Assembly (NCBI GenBank): GCA_009914615.1
Contig: WNDX01000006.1
Coordinates: forward strand, 1 to 61,667
Direction: 5' to 3'
Source: Herbaspirillum frisingense
GTDB lineage: Bacteria; Pseudomonadota; Gammaproteobacteria; Burkholderiales; Burkholderiaceae_D
Length of the DNA: 61,667 nt
Positions 1-10,531 of this stretch are shown here, in pieces (position 1 is the first letter of the stretch; each line of letters starts with the position of its first letter). A program made the position numbers and the translations under genes. Below the pieces are notes generated by a model. It made no database searches. It saw nothing but the letters and a program-made list of their open reading frames with translations, and was not told where the DNA came from.

Positions 1-252
1 GAAAGCGTTCTCCTCCTCCAGCCGCGCCACTTCACGTTTGAGCCGTGCATGTTCGGCCAACTCCAAGCGTTGTGCCTGATCGTCCTGGTCGTGCCGCCGC
101 GCCTGGGCGCGCCAACTGTACAGCTGGGCAGGCTGCAACCCCAGATCACGAGCCACCGTGGTTACCCCTTCTGTGGCCGCTCGCAACAGTGCCTGCTGCC
201 TGAACTCCAGGCTGAACTCCTGCCCCTTTCTGCCTGCCTTGCTCTTGGTCAT
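1..252 (-). CDS. IS3-family transposase OrfA, 3' end outside window
   Basis: The frame starts MTKSKAGRKGQEFSLEFRQQ and shows a helix-turn-helix of the IS3 OrfA type (residues about 12-50) followed by a leucine-zipper-like stretch ending RLEEENAF, where the window stops. OrfA proteins bind the element ends and are usually joined to OrfB by programmed frameshifting; that region is not visible. A very strong ribosome-binding site (AGGAGGTGG) lies just upstream of the ATG at 252. Only 84 codons are present. The assignment to the IS3 family is firm, but the subgroup was not determined. Confidence 0.85.
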   Translation of the reverse strand, partial: MTKSKAGRKGQEFSLEFRQQALLRAATEGVTTVARDLGLQPAQLYSWRAQARRHDQDDQAQRLELAEHARLKREVARLEEENAF

Positions 253-316
253 CGTCCACCTCCTATTGCGATAGTTAATCGCTTATAGGGGTGTCCGTGA
301 AACGGGGGCAAGATCA
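1..316 (-). mobile_element. Partial IS3-family insertion sequence
   Basis: The window opens inside an IS3-type element read on the minus strand. Its orfA begins at 252, and its outer end appears to be the terminal motif starting TGATCTTGCCCCCG when read on the minus strand, which places the junction near 316. From 317 onward the plus strand is a porin reading frame, so the element sits inside a porin gene. The other end and orfB lie outside the window, so a target duplication cannot be checked. The exact boundary is inferred from where porin coding begins. Confidence 0.8.
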
Positions 317-1036
317 CACTTCGATCCGCTGACCGTCGGCAACTACGACAGCAACTCCTGGCTGCCTGCCGCGACCACTCGCGTGCGCACGCCGAACATG
401 ATCAAGTACTACGGTAGCTTCGGCGGCTTCTCCGTCGGCCTGAGCTATGCTGCTGGCGAACAGGCCGGCTCCGCTCGCCGCGGCAGCCAGGTCAGCTCCT
501 CGCTGCAATACACCGCGGGCGACTTCTCGATCGGCGGCGGCGCACAGCAAACCGTCAGCGCGGCCAACTCGGACTTCAAGGCGACCGCCTACAACCTGAG
601 CGCCTCCTACAAGATCGGTGCAACCAAGCTGTTCGGCGGCTACTACAACATGAAGGACAGCACCGGCGATACGCCGTTCTACACCGCCATGTCGGGTAGC
701 CTGGCCAACGGTGGCGGCGTCGCCGGCATCCAGCGCAAGGACAACGGTTACTTCTTCGGTACCTCGTACCAGGCAAGCGCAGCCCTGTCGCTGACCGGCG
801 CGTTCTACTACGACAAGAGCCAGAACGTCTCGATCAACGGCCTGGGCAACGTCGGCGACGGCCGTCGCTACGCGCTGGTCGGTTGGGCCGAGTACGCACT
901 GTCCAAGCGTACCCAGCTGTACACCACCATCGACTACAACAAGGCAAAGGACGCAGCCCGTTACGAGCTGCCGGGCCAAGCCGCCGGCAAGGACAACGTC
1001 ACCAGCGTGGGCGTTGGCATCCGCCACATCTTCTGA
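317..1036 (+). pseudogene. Gram-negative porin, C-terminal part, 5' end removed by IS
   Basis: An open frame with no natural start runs from the IS junction (codon at 317) to the TGA at 1034-1036, about 239 codons. It reads as the C-terminal two thirds of a trimeric Gram-negative porin: alternating beta strands, a typical HFDPLTVGNYDSNSWLP segment and a C-terminal Phe (IRHIF) recognised by the BAM machinery. Burkholderiales porins of this family are usually about 350-400 residues. The N-terminal strands, signal peptide and promoter are missing because of the IS insertion, so a functional porin cannot be made from here. A terminator follows directly. Confidence 0.85.
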
Positions 1037-1098
1037 TCGGACTTGAACCGCGTCGCCTTCTTCGGAACGGTGGCGCGGCGCGGCCTGAAGCAGAAAGC

Positions 1099-1134
1099 AA
1101 AAAGCGCAGTTCCGAAAGGAACTGCGCTTTTTTA
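1099..1134. terminator. Bidirectional rho-independent terminator, porin/purL
   Basis: The perfect stem AAAGCGCAGTTCC / GGAACTGCGCTTT has a GAAA loop, with a T-run on the plus strand and an A-run before the stem. It can therefore end both the porin transcript and the convergent purL transcript. A second GC hairpin (1151-1168) lies between it and the purL stop. Confidence 0.85.
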
Positions 1135-1185
1135 TTGCCCAGAATCTCAAGGCCCGCCGAAGCGGGCCTCACATACTCAAGCCAA

Positions 1186-4100
1186 TCAGCCGACCCACTT
1201 GCGCGCGTTGCGGAACATGCGCATCCACGGCGAATCCTCGCCCCAGGTGTCCGGGTGCCAGGATTGCGTCACGCTGCGGAACACGCGCTCGGCGTGCGGC
1301 ATCAGCACCGTGAAGCGGCCGTCCGGCGTGGTCACCGAGGTGATGCCTTGCGGCGAGCCGTTGGGGTTGAACGGATAGGCTTCGGTCGCCGCGCCCTTGT
1401 TGTCCACGTAACGCATGGCAACGATGGCCTTGGCGATGTCGCCGGTCTGCGAGAAGTCGGCGAAGCCTTCGCCGTGGGCGGTGGCGATCGGCGCCTGGGT
1501 GCCGGCCATGCCCTGCATGAAGATGGACGGCGAATCGGCCACTTCCACCATCACCGAACGCGCCTCGAACTGCTCGGACTTGTTGCGGGTGAACTTGGGC
1601 CAGGCTTCCGCGCCCGGGATCATGGACTTCAGGTTGCTCATCATCTGGCAGCCGTTGCAGATGCCCAGCGAGAAGGTGTCGCCGCGCTGGAAGAAGCGCG
1701 AGAACTGCTCGGCCAGTTGCGCGTTGAACAGGATGGTCTTGGCCCAGCCTTCGCCCGCGCCCAGCACGTCGCCGTAAGAGAAGCCGCCGACTGCGATGAA
1801 GCCCTTGAAGTCGTCCAGCCTGGCGCGGTTGGCGATCAGGTCGCTCATGTGCACGTCCACCGCGGTGAAGCCGGCCTTGTGCATGACGAAGGCGGTCTCG
1901 ATGTGCGAGTTCACGCCCTGCTCGCGCAGGATTGCCACCTTGGGACGCGCGGCGGCGCCGATGTTGAGGAAAGGCGCGGCGATGTCTTCCTGCGTGTCGA
2001 AGCTCAGCTTGGGCGTCATGCCGGGATCGGCGGCATCCAGGATGCGGTCGTATTCGGCATCGGCGCAGGCCGGGTTGTCGCGCAGGCGGGCGATGCGCCA
2101 GCTGGTTTCGCTCCAGGCGCGCTGCAGCTCGACGCGGGTCTGGCTGTAGACGTTCTTGGCGTCGCGCATGAATTCGACCACGTCGCGATCATTGAGCTTG
2201 CCGATGATGTGGCTGCAGGCGCCCAGGTTGAAGCTGCGCAGCACGTTCATCACCTCCGACTTCTGCTCGGCGCGCACCTGGATCACGGCGCCCAGTTCTT
2301 CGCTGAACAGCGCGCGCAGCGTCAGTTCGTTGCGGCGCTCGGCCACTTGCGAGGTCCAGTTCTTGGAGTCGCCCCAGTCGGCCGCGTGCCCGGCTTCCAT
2401 GGTCAGGATGTCGAGGTTGACCGAGATGCCGGTATGGCCGGCAAAGGCCATTTCCGCCAGGGTCGCGAACAGCCCGCCGTCGGAACGGTCGTGGTAGGCC
2501 AGCAGGCTGCCTTCGCTGTTCAGTTTCTGGATGGCATTGAAGAAGCCCTTCAGGTCATCGGCGCTGTCCACGTCCGGGGTCTCGTTGCCGATCTGCTGCA
2601 TCACCTGCGTCAGCGCCGACGCGCCCATGCGGTTCTTGCCGCGGCCCAGGTCGATGGCGATCAGCACGGTGTCGCCCTGATCCTTGCGCAGCTGCGGCGT
2701 GAGCACGCGGCGCACGTCGGTCACCGGCGCGAACCCGGACACGATCAGCGACACCGGCGAGGTCACCGACTTGGCGCCGGCCTCGTCGCTCCAGGTGCTG
2801 CGCATGGACAGCGAATCCTTGCCCACCGGGATGGAAATGCCCAGCGCCGGGCACAGTTCCATGCCCACCGCCTTGACGGTATCGAACAGCGCGGCGTCCT
2901 GGCCCGGCTGGCCACAGGCCGCCATCCAGTTGGCCGACAGTTTGATGTCGCCGATCTCGGCGATCGGCGCGGCGGCGATGTTGGTGATTGCTTCGCCCAC
3001 TGCCATGCGGCCCGATGCGGCGGCATCGATCACCGCCAGCGGCGTGCGTTCGCCCATGGCCATGGCTTCGCCGCGATAGCCTTCCAGGCCCATCGCCGTC
3101 ACCGCCACGTCAGCCACCGGGATCTGCCACGGACCGACCATCTGGTCGCGCACGGTCATCGCGCCCACGCTGCGGTCGCCGATGGTGATCAGGAAGGACT
3201 TGTCGGCCACGGCCGGCAGGCGCAGCACGCGGTGCGAGACTTCCACCAGATCCATGCCGGTCAGATCCACCGGCGGCAATTCCTTGGCGACGTGCTTGAC
3301 GTCGCGGTGCATCTTGGGCGGCTTGCCCAGCAGCACGTCCATCGCCATATCGACCGGGCTGTTGTTGTGCTCGGGATCGATCACCTTCAGCTGGCGCTCT
3401 TCGGTGGCCGTGCCGACCACGGCGAACGGCGCGCGCTCGCGCTCGCACAGGTACTTGAACAGTTCAAGATGCTCGGGTGCGATGGCCAGCACGTAGCGCT
3501 CCTGGGATTCGTTGCTCCAGATTTCCTTGGGCGCCAGGCCGCTTTCTTCCAGCGGCACCTTGCGCAGGTCGAACAGCGCGCCGCGCTTGGCGTCGTTAGT
3601 GATTTCCGGGAAGGCGTTGGACAGGCCGCCGGCGCCGACGTCGTGGATCGACTGGATCGGGTTTTCATCGCCCAGCGCCCAGCAGGCGTTGATCACTTCC
3701 TGGGCGCGGCGCTCCATTTCGGGGTTGCCGCGCTGCACCGAGTCGAAGTCGAGGTCGGCGGTGTTCACACCGGTGGCCATCGAGGACGCGGCGCCGCCGC
3801 CCATGCCGATACGCATGCCGGGGCCGCCCAGCTGGATCAGCAGGCTGCCCACTGGCAGGTCGTTCTTCTTGGTGTGCTTGGCCGAGATGTTGCCCATGCC
3901 GCCGGCGATCATGATGGGCTTGTGGTAGCCCATGACCTCGCCGCCCACGTTCTGCTCGTAGGTACGGAAGTAGCCGCCCAGGTTGGGACGGCCGAATTCG
4001 TTGTTGAAGGCGGCGCCGCCCAGCGGGCCGTCGATCATGATCTGCAGCGGCGAGGCGATGCGCTCGGGCTTGCCGTAGATGCCGCCCTGCGCATGCGCGT

Positions 4101-5211
4101 CGCGCGCGGCCACCGGCTGCGCCACGTCGCGCGCGTTTTCCCATGGCTGGACCGCGTGCGTGACCATCAGGTTGGACACGGTGAAGCCGGTCAGGCCGGC
4201 CTTGGGCTTGGCGCCGCGGCCGGTCGCACCCTCGTCGCGGATTTCGCCGCCGGCGCCGGTGGAGGCGCCCGGGAACGGCGAGATCGCGGTCGGGTGGTTG
4301 TGGGTTTCCACCTTCATCAGGATGTGGGTCAGTTCTTCCGACGCCTCATACACGTTGCCGCGGCCCGCGCCGCGCTGGTAGAAGCGCTGCACCGTGGCGC
4401 CCTCGATGACCGAGGAGTTGTCCGAATAGGCCACCACCGTGCCCTTCGGATTCAGCTGGTGGGTGTTCTTGATCATGCCGAACAGGGATTTGTCCTGCGG
4501 CACGCCGTCGATGGTCCAGTCGGCGTTGAAGATCTTGTGGCGGCAGTGTTCGCTGTTGGCCTGGGCGAACATCATCAGTTCGACGTCGGTCAAATTGCGC
4601 TGCACCTTGGTGAAGGCTTCCACCAGATAGTCGATCTCGTCGTCCGACAGCGCCAGGCCCAGTTCGGTGTTGGCGCGTTCCAGCGCGGCGCGGCCGCCGC
4701 CGATCACGTCCACCGATTCCAGCGGCTTGGCCTGCAACTCGCCGAACAGGCCGGCGGCTTCGTCGGGGTGGCGCAGCACGGTTTCGGTCATGCGGTCGTG
4801 CAGCAGTGCCGCCACGGCCGGGATGCTGGCGTCATTGAGCTTCTTGGCGCCGCCCAGCAGGCCGCTCTTGACCTGCACGTGGTAGATGATGCCGCGCTCG
4901 ACGCGGTGGATGTGGCCCATGCCGCAGTTGCGGACGATGTCGGTGGCCTTGCTGGCCCAGGGCGAAATCGTGCCGAAGCGCGGGATCACCACGAAGGCAT
5001 CGCCCTCGTCGCTGCCGTTGAACGGGTCGCCGTAGGTCAGCAGGCCGTTCAGGCGTGCCTCGTCCTCGCGGGTCAGCGCCTGGGCGGCATCGACGAAATG
5101 CAGATAGCGGCCGGATACGCCGGTAATGGCGGGATCGACGGCTTGCAATTGGGTCAGGAGGCGTTGGGTACGGAAAGCGGAAAGGGCATTGGAGCCCGGC
5201 AGAATCAGCAT
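1186..5211 (-). CDS. purL: Phosphoribosylformylglycinamidine synthase (large single-chain PurL)
   Basis: The product converts FGAR, glutamine and ATP to FGAM in purine biosynthesis. At 1341 residues it matches the single-chain proteobacterial form, which fuses the synthase and glutaminase. The N-terminal linker region is followed by two AIRS-like synthase halves and a C-terminal class I glutamine amidotransferase. The nucleophile Cys is in [10 protein letters not shown], and the catalytic His/Glu region is near the end ([11 protein letters not shown]). The start [13 protein letters not shown] at 5211 was preferred to the longer open frame upstream because the family N-terminus begins there and the upstream translation is unrelated. 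No frameshift is visible. A long open frame on the opposite strand is a GC-driven shadow. Confidence 0.97.
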   Translation of the reverse strand: MLILPGSNALSAFRTQRLLTQLQAVDPAITGVSGRYLHFVDAAQALTREDEARLNGLLTYGDPFNGSDEGDAFVVIPRFGTISPWASKATDIVRNCGMGHIHRVERGIIYHVQVKSGLLGGAKKLNDASIPAVAALLHDRMTETVLRHPDEAAGLFGELQAKPLESVDVIGGGRAALERANTELGLALSDDEIDYLVEAFTKVQRNLTDVELMMFAQANSEHCRHKIFNADWTIDGVPQDKSLFGMIKNTHQLNPKGTVVAYSDNSSVIEGATVQRFYQRGAGRGNVYEASEELTHILMKVETHNHPTAISPFPGASTGAGGEIRDEGATGRGAKPKAGLTGFTVSNLMVTHAVQPWENARDVAQPVAARDAHAQGGIYGKPERIASPLQIMIDGPLGGAAFNNEFGRPNLGGYFRTYEQNVGGEVMGYHKPIMIAGGMGNISAKHTKKNDLPVGSLLIQLGGPGMRIGMGGGAASSMATGVNTADLDFDSVQRGNPEMERRAQEVINACWALGDENPIQSIHDVGAGGLSNAFPEITNDAKRGALFDLRKVPLEESGLAPKEIWSNESQERYVLAIAPEHLELFKYLCERERAPFAVVGTATEERQLKVIDPEHNNSPVDMAMDVLLGKPPKMHRDVKHVAKELPPVDLTGMDLVEVSHRVLRLPAVADKSFLITIGDRSVGAMTVRDQMVGPWQIPVADVAVTAMGLEGYRGEAMAMGERTPLAVIDAAASGRMAVGEAITNIAAAPIAEIGDIKLSANWMAACGQPGQDAALFDTVKAVGMELCPALGISIPVGKDSLSMRSTWSDEAGAKSVTSPVSLIVSGFAPVTDVRRVLTPQLRKDQGDTVLIAIDLGRGKNRMGASALTQVMQQIGNETPDVDSADDLKGFFNAIQKLNSEGSLLAYHDRSDGGLFATLAEMAFAGHTGISVNLDILTMEAGHAADWGDSKNWTSQVAERRNELTLRALFSEELGAVIQVRAEQKSEVMNVLRSFNLGACSHIIGKLNDRDVVEFMRDAKNVYSQTRVELQRAWSETSWRIARLRDNPACADAEYDRILDAADPGMTPKLSFDTQEDIAAPFLNIGAAARPKVAILREQGVNSHIETAFVMHKAGFTAVDVHMSDLIANRARLDDFKGFIAVGGFSYGDVLGAGEGWAKTILFNAQLAEQFSRFFQRGDTFSLGICNGCQMMSNLKSMIPGAEAWPKFTRNKSEQFEARSVMVEVADSPSIFMQGMAGTQAPIATAHGEGFADFSQTGDIAKAIVAMRYVDNKGAATEAYPFNPNGSPQGITSVTTPDGRFTVLMPHAERVFRSVTQSWHPDTWGEDSPWMRMFRNARKWVG

Positions 5212-5829
5212 GGCGAGGTCGAGGCAGTTAGCTTGAATCGGGAAAACCGTCGCAGCATCGCGGCAGGGATCGGTCCACCGACACCGGGCGCATCCTGCAT
5301 GCCGCATTGCAACAGGCGGGCGCCTGCGCAGACATGGGATACGGCGCCGGACTGATGGATCGTGCGCGCGTTTGCTGGCAAAGCCGGAATTATACAGTGG
5401 ACAGGGGTGTTCGGCCCACTGAAAGCGAGCGCTTTGGCCCTGCTTTGGCCCCGTGCGCCCGCGCGCCCTGCCCGGCCCCGGTTTGTGCTGCGCCGTATGA
5501 AGCGCCGCCGGCGCCGCCCCGGCCGATGACTTATTTACAAGAATCCCCGCCGCGCGCCCCGGCGCCTTGTCATCGGCCGGTCGCCTCCAAACGTTGTCCT
5601 CCTGCAAACCGACGCAGTCATGACGGCAAATCACGTTGACGGTTTGTCGGCCTGGCTAAAATGACATGGCATTCCGGCAATATCCGGGCGGCAAGGAAAA
5701 TTCGATGTATCATTCGGGCCGCATCGGGAAACCTGCTCCGGCGCCTGGCGGAATTGCCGATCCGGCCAGACAAGACCGCCGGCCCGTGACGAACACCACA
5801 GCGGCCGATCCGCATCCAAGATAAACAGA
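5212..5829. other. Intergenic region between divergent purL and DadA-like gene
   Basis: These 618 bases hold no convincing gene. A perfect TATAAT on the minus strand at 5394-5389 lies about 180 bases before the purL start and is a plausible -10 element, though no good -35 is visible. On the plus strand, TTGACG (5636-5641) and TAAAAT (5657-5662) with a short 15-base spacer could drive the oxidase gene at 5830. Both promoter calls are inference from motif similarity only. Confidence 0.4.
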
Positions 5830-7104
5830 GTGAACAGCACACATCGACAGATCGCCGTCATCGGCGGGGGACTTTCAGGGATTTGCACCGCCTACTTCCT
5901 GGCGTCGAAGGGGTATGAGGTCGCCGTGATCGAACGGCGCGCCCACGTCGCCGAGGAAGCCACCTTCGGCAACTCCGGCCTGCTGGCGCCCGGCATGGCC
6001 ATGCCGCTGACGCTGCCCGGCGCGTTCGCCACCTTCGCCTGCCGCTTCAAGGAAGAGCCGCGCGAGCTGCTGGCGTCGGGCGCCGATTTCGTGCGCAACC
6101 GCTGGATGCGCCAGACCCGCCAGGCCCAGCAGCAGCACTTCGCCGCCAACAAGCTGCGCCTGTCGCGCCTGTCGGCCTACGGCCAGGAACTGACCCTGCA
6201 ACTGCAGGCGCACTACAACATGGAACACGAGAACGGCAACGGCCTGTTCCACCTGTTCCGCCAGCCTTCCGAGGCGGCGCGCATACCGCAGATCCAGGAA
6301 GCCGCGCAGCAATGCGAGTTGAAGCACAAGGCCCTGGACGCCGAGGCGATCCGCGAACTGGAGCCGGCCTTCTCGTCCGAAGCCGAGCTGGCCGGTGCGC
6401 TTTACTACCCCGACGACATCGCCGGCAATTGCGTGCTGTTTGCCAAGCAGATGCGCAACGCGGCGCAGGAACTGGGCGTGAGTTTCCACTTTGGCTCCAC
6501 CGTGAAATCCGTCCAGCCGGAATTCGGCGGCCGCGTCGCGCTGGAAATCGAATCGCCGCACCTGTCGCAGCGCCTGACCACCGACGGCGTGGTGCTGGCC
6601 GCCGGCATGCAGACGGCCGACCTGCTGCGCCCGCTGGACACCCCGCTGCCGCTGCGCGCCATGCAAAGCTATTCGGCACTGGTACCGGTCAAGAATCCCG
6701 ACGACGCGCCCAGCATGGCGCTGTTCGACGACAGCTACAAGGTCGCCATGACGCGCCTGGGCGGCCGCATCCGCATCACCGGCCTGCTGGGCTTCGTGCC
6801 GCCGTCGCAGACCATCCCGCCCAAGGCGTTGCGCAATCTGCTCAAGATCGCCGGCGATTATTATCCGAACGCGGCCAACTACAACCAGGCCCACTTCTGG
6901 AGCAATACCATTTCCATGCTGCCCAGCGGCATGCCGCTGTTCGGCCCCACCCGCCACGGCAACGTCTTCGTCAACGTCGGCCACGGCGTGACCGGCTGGG
7001 CCGCCGCGGTGGGCTCGGCGCGCGTACTGGCCGACATGATCGCGGGCGAGGAGCCCGAGATGGAAGCCGACGGCTTCCTGCCGCGCGACCTGGCCGCGGC
7101 CTGA
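5830..7104 (+). CDS. D-amino-acid dehydrogenase family FAD oxidoreductase (DadA-like)
   Basis: This is a 424-residue member of the DAO/DadA family, with the FAD-binding motif IGGGLSG at residues 11-17 and a C-terminal GHGVTGWAAAVGSAR segment that also contacts FAD in the family. DadA enzymes deaminate D-amino acids and pass electrons to the respiratory chain at the inner membrane. The start is GTG (reading MNSTHRQIAVIGGG) with no strong ribosome-binding site. The gene stands alone with its own terminator and is not next to an alanine racemase or Lrp-type regulator, so the true substrate is uncertain; other amine or hydroxy-acid oxidases share this fold. Confidence 0.8.
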   Translation: MNSTHRQIAVIGGGLSGICTAYFLASKGYEVAVIERRAHVAEEATFGNSGLLAPGMAMPLTLPGAFATFACRFKEEPRELLASGADFVRNRWMRQTRQAQQQHFAANKLRLSRLSAYGQELTLQLQAHYNMEHENGNGLFHLFRQPSEAARIPQIQEAAQQCELKHKALDAEAIRELEPAFSSEAELAGALYYPDDIAGNCVLFAKQMRNAAQELGVSFHFGSTVKSVQPEFGGRVALEIESPHLSQRLTTDGVVLAAGMQTADLLRPLDTPLPLRAMQSYSALVPVKNPDDAPSMALFDDSYKVAMTRLGGRIRITGLLGFVPPSQTIPPKALRNLLKIAGDYYPNAANYNQAHFWSNTISMLPSGMPLFGPTRHGNVFVNVGHGVTGWAAAVGSARVLADMIAGEEPEMEADGFLPRDLAAA

Positions 7105-7138
7105 CGACGCTCGATTCCGCGTTCCCGCCAGACTAAAT

Positions 7139-7167
7139 CGGTACGGAGTCATCCGTACCGTTTTTTT
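7139..7167 (+). terminator. Rho-independent terminator after DadA-like gene
   Basis: A nine-base perfect stem (CGGTACGGA / TCCGTACCG) with a GTCA loop is followed by seven Ts. It lies 35 bases after the stop codon of the oxidase gene. Confidence 0.9.
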
Positions 7168-7281
7168 CATCTGCCCGCGCTCAGCGCGTAAAGTCCAATT
7201 GCCTTAGAATCGTTTCAGTCCGTCGCAACACCTCTGTCTTACCCCATCCACCGCAGCACTAACTCATCAGCGATCACAGCC

Positions 7282-8850
7282 ATGAGCGCGCTCTATTCCG
7301 TTGCCGAAATCCGCGAAGTCGAACAGAAGGCATTATCCGGGTTGCCGCCCTACACGCTGATGCGGCGCGCCGGCGAAGCCATCGCCGAATATGCGCAAGA
7401 ACTGCTGTGCTCGACCACCGAATCCTCCCCCTCCGTACTGATCCTGGCCGGCCCCGGCAATAACGGCGGCGATGCGCTGGAAGCCGCCTGCCTGCTGGAA
7501 GAAGCCGGCATCGAAGTGGCGGTGCAACTGCACGCCGACGAGAGCAAGCAACCCGACGATGCGCGCAACGCGCTGGCGCGCGCCCGCGAAGCCGAGATCC
7601 AGTTCATCGACGACCTGACGCCGGCCGGCCTGCGCGGCCAGTCCTGGGCGCTGGTGATTGACGGCCTGTTCGGCATCGGCCTGGGACGCGCCCCCAACAG
7701 CAAGCTGCGCGCCATCATCGAATACGTCAACGGCCTGCGCTGCCCGGTGCTCTCCATCGACGTGCCCAGCGGCCTGAATGCCGACAGCGGCAGCATCGTC
7801 GGCGGCGCGGACGGCGCCGCGGTCAACGCCACCCACACCATCACCTTCATCGGCGACAAACCCGGCCTGCACACCTGCGACGGCAAGGATCACAGCGGGC
7901 ACATCTCGCTGCGTCCATTGGAAATCGACCACGGCTGCTACAAGCCGACCCGCGCCTTCCTCAACGGCCCGCAGTATTTCGCTGCCTCGCTCAAGCCGCG
8001 CGCCAACAATTCGCACAAGGGCAGCTATGGCGACGTGATCGTGGTGGGCGGGGCGCGCGGCATGGCCGGCGCGCCGGTGCTGGCGGCCCGCACCGCGGCC
8101 TTCGGCGGCGCCGGGCGGGTATACGTGGCCTTCGTCGATGACGGCCCGGCCTATGACGGCGAACATCCGGAACTGATGTTCCGCGTCGCCGACCGCGTCG
8201 AATTCGGCGCCAGCGCGGCGCTGGTGGTCGGCCCCGGCATGGGCACCTCGCGCCACGCCTACGACATCCTCTCGCGCGCGCTGGATAGCGAGGCCGACAT
8301 CGTGATCGACGCCGACGCCCTCAACCTGATCTCGGCCGAACCGACGCTGCAGCACAAGTTGCACGACCGCAGCCGACCCAGCGGCGAGACCGTCAGCATC
8401 ATCACCCCGCATCCGCTGGAAGCCGCCCGCTTGCTGGACATGACCACCCAGCAGGTGCAGAACGACCGGCCGCAGGCGGCACGCCTGCTGGCGCGCCACT
8501 TCAACGCCATCACCGTGCTCAAGGGCGCCGGCACCGTCATCGCCTTCCCCGACGGCGAGATGGCAGTCAACCCCAGCGGCAATCCGGCGCTATCGACCGC
8601 CGGCACCGGCGACGTACTGTCGGGCCTGTGCGGCGCCCTGCTGGCGCAAGGCTGGCCCACGCGCGCCGCCGCCCTGGCCGCCACCTGGATCCACGGCGCC
8701 GCAGCCGACAGGCTGGTGACCGAGGGCCTGGGCCCGGTCGGCCTCACCGCCAGCGAATTCATCCCGGCCATCAGAGACGTGTTCAATAACATCATCCGAG
8801 ACCATGTCCACCACCGCCCTGCCACCGTTACGCATCGCACACACGCCTAA
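7282..8850 (+). CDS. nnr: Bifunctional NAD(P)HX epimerase / ADP-dependent dehydratase
   Basis: The 522-residue product repairs hydrated NADH and NADPH. The N-terminal YjeF_N domain (about residues 1-220) epimerises the R form and carries GPGNNGGDALEAA. The C-terminal ribokinase-like YjeF_C domain (about 235-505) dehydrates the S form using ADP and carries the phosphate-binding motif STAGTGDVLSGL. Length and domain order match the standard fused bacterial enzyme. The last 47 bases overlap the start of the downstream permease gene in another frame, suggesting translational coupling. Confidence 0.95.
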   Translation: MSALYSVAEIREVEQKALSGLPPYTLMRRAGEAIAEYAQELLCSTTESSPSVLILAGPGNNGGDALEAACLLEEAGIEVAVQLHADESKQPDDARNALARAREAEIQFIDDLTPAGLRGQSWALVIDGLFGIGLGRAPNSKLRAIIEYVNGLRCPVLSIDVPSGLNADSGSIVGGADGAAVNATHTITFIGDKPGLHTCDGKDHSGHISLRPLEIDHGCYKPTRAFLNGPQYFAASLKPRANNSHKGSYGDVIVVGGARGMAGAPVLAARTAAFGGAGRVYVAFVDDGPAYDGEHPELMFRVADRVEFGASAALVVGPGMGTSRHAYDILSRALDSEADIVIDADALNLISAEPTLQHKLHDRSRPSGETVSIITPHPLEAARLLDMTTQQVQNDRPQAARLLARHFNAITVLKGAGTVIAFPDGEMAVNPSGNPALSTAGTGDVLSGLCGALLAQGWPTRAAALAATWIHGAAADRLVTEGLGPVGLTASEFIPAIRDVFNNIIRDHVHHRPATVTHRTHA

Positions 8851-9756
8851 ACTCTGGCTCGGCATTCTCTTTCTGGTCACGGGACTGTGGACGCTCTCGC
8901 TGCTGGATGCGGCCGGCAAGCTGCTGGCCATCTCCGGCTACCACGTGGTGATGATCGCGTGGATGCGCTACACCATCAATGTGCTGTTCATGGCGGCCAC
9001 GCTGGTGCCGCTCTACCAGCGCAGGAGCGGGCGCAGCATCTTCCGCTCCAATCGCCTCTACCTGCAGCTGGGGCGCGGCGCGCTGCTGCTGGCGTCAACG
9101 CTGGTGTTCTTTTCTGTCTTGAAGATCGTGCCGCTGGCCGAAGGCACGGCGATGAATTTCTGCGCGCCGCTGATCGTGCTGGCGATCTCGCCCTGGCTGC
9201 TGGGAGAACGCACTTATATGTCGCGCTGGATCGCGGTGCTGGTGGGCTTCACCGGCATGCTGATCGTGATCCGCCCCGGCGGCGACATTGCGCCGCACGG
9301 CGTGGTGCTGGGGCTGCTGTCGGCGCTGACCATGGCCATGATGTCCATCCTCAACCGCAAGGCCAACCAGGCCGACGATCCCATGGTGACGCTGTTCTAC
9401 GGCGCGCTGGTGGGCAGCGCGCTGTCCACGCTGCTGGTGCCCTTCTTCTGGAGCGCGCATACGCCGACGCTGGTGGAGCTGGCAATCCTGACCTCCACCG
9501 GCATCACCAGCACCATCGGCCACTTCCTGCAAAACCATGCCTACCGCCACGCCGAAGCCTCGGTGCTGACGCCCTTCTTCTACGCCCAGATCATCTCGGC
9601 CTCGGGCATGGGCTGGCTGGTGTTCGGGCAATTCCCGGACGGCGTCACCCTCCTGGGCATCGCCATCATCTGCGCCAGCGGCATGGGCATCGCTTATGTC
9701 GAGCACCGGCGCGCGCGCGTCCCCTGCCGCCGGCCGATCCCATGGAATCGGTCTAG
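8804..9756 (+). CDS. EamA/DMT-type permease with probable 1-base deletion near the 3' end
   Basis: About ten hydrophobic segments and two EamA-like repeats identify a drug/metabolite transporter family inner-membrane permease; the substrate is not predictable. As read, the frame does not stop where expected. It runs on to 10015 with arginine- and serine-rich translation lying antisense to the ATPase gene next door. Adding one base in the CCCC run near 9721-9724 gives a tail reading VPLPPADPMESV and a stop at 9756, making about 317 residues, a normal size for the family. The coordinates given are for that restored form. The gene start overlaps nnr by 47 bases. Confidence 0.75.
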
Positions 9757-9762
9757 GCGCGC

Positions 9763-10482
9763 TCAGGCCAGGCGGCCCGCGGCGATCGTGATGGTGCGCG
9801 CACAGCGCGCGGCGATGGAATTGTCGTGGGTCACCAGCACCAGCGTGGAGCCGCGCTCCTGGTTCAGTTCGAACATCAGCTTGATCACTGCTTCGCCGGT
9901 GGCCGCATCCAGGCTGCCGGTCGGCTCGTCGGCGAACAGCAGCGGCGGCTCGGTGACGAAGGCGCGCGCCAGCGCCACGCGCTGCTGCTCGCCGCCCGAG
10001 AGATACTTGGGATAGTGCTTCAGGCGGCTGCCCAGGCCGACCCGGCCCAGCATCTTTTCCGCCTTGGCGCGCGCCTGGCCGTCGCCGCGCAATTCCAGCG
10101 GCAGCATCACGTTTTCCAGCGCGTTCAAGTGGCCGAGCAACTGGAAGGACTGGAACACGAAGCCCAGCTTGCGCTTGCGCAGCGAGGCGCGGCCATCTTC
10201 ATCGAGCGCGTAGATGTCTTCGCCGTCCAGCCGCACGGAACCTTCGCTGGGCGTATCCAGTCCAGCCAGCAGGCCCAGCAGCGTCGATTTGCCCGAACCC
10301 GAGGCGCCGACGATGGCCAGCGTGGTGCCGGCGGCCACGGTAAAATCGATGCCGCTCAAGATGGTGAGCTGGCCGGATTCGGCCGAAACATCGGCAACGC
10401 GTTTGGATAACTGAAGGACTTCAATGGCAGGCACAGCGGAAGTGGCGGCGGTAGCGGAATTGACGGCGGCGGAATCGGGCAT
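9763..10482 (-). CDS. ABC transporter ATP-binding protein, YbbA/LolD type
   Basis: The 239-residue ATPase has a Walker A motif (GASGSGKST), signature LSGGEQQRVALARA, Walker B with LLFADEPTGSLD and an H-loop (VTHD). It belongs to the MacB/LolD/YbbA branch that powers FtsX-like permeases. It is divergent from the TesA-like esterase, as ybbA is from tesA in E. coli, which supports YbbA. The usual large partner permease (YbbP) is not downstream, where a convergent permease of another family sits instead. The start at 10482 was chosen over a frame reaching 10566 because the extra residues would cover the tesA start region; 10491 is also possible. Confidence 0.85.
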   Translation of the reverse strand: MPDSAAVNSATAATSAVPAIEVLQLSKRVADVSAESGQLTILSGIDFTVAAGTTLAIVGASGSGKSTLLGLLAGLDTPSEGSVRLDGEDIYALDEDGRASLRKRKLGFVFQSFQLLGHLNALENVMLPLELRGDGQARAKAEKMLGRVGLGSRLKHYPKYLSGGEQQRVALARAFVTEPPLLFADEPTGSLDAATGEAVIKLMFELNQERGSTLVLVTHDNSIAARCARTITIAAGRLA

Positions 10483-10531
10483 GCAGGGCATTCGGGCAAG
10501 AAGGTCCGGGACATTCGCGGCGCGGACAGGC

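Noticed and set aside
883-5355. 1490-codon open frame on the plus strand opposite purL
   Set aside because: It is an antisense shadow: His/Gly/Arg-rich with no domains, exactly across an intact conserved purL. GC-rich codon usage keeps it open.
5875-7170. Minus-strand open frame of 431 codons opposite the DadA-like gene
   Set aside because: No domains, biased composition, fully overlapping a conserved flavoprotein with good motifs; a shadow frame.
9757-10015. Continuation of the EamA permease frame over the ATPase gene
   Set aside because: The translation is low-complexity, antisense to a conserved ATPase, and is explained by a one-base loss near 9722.
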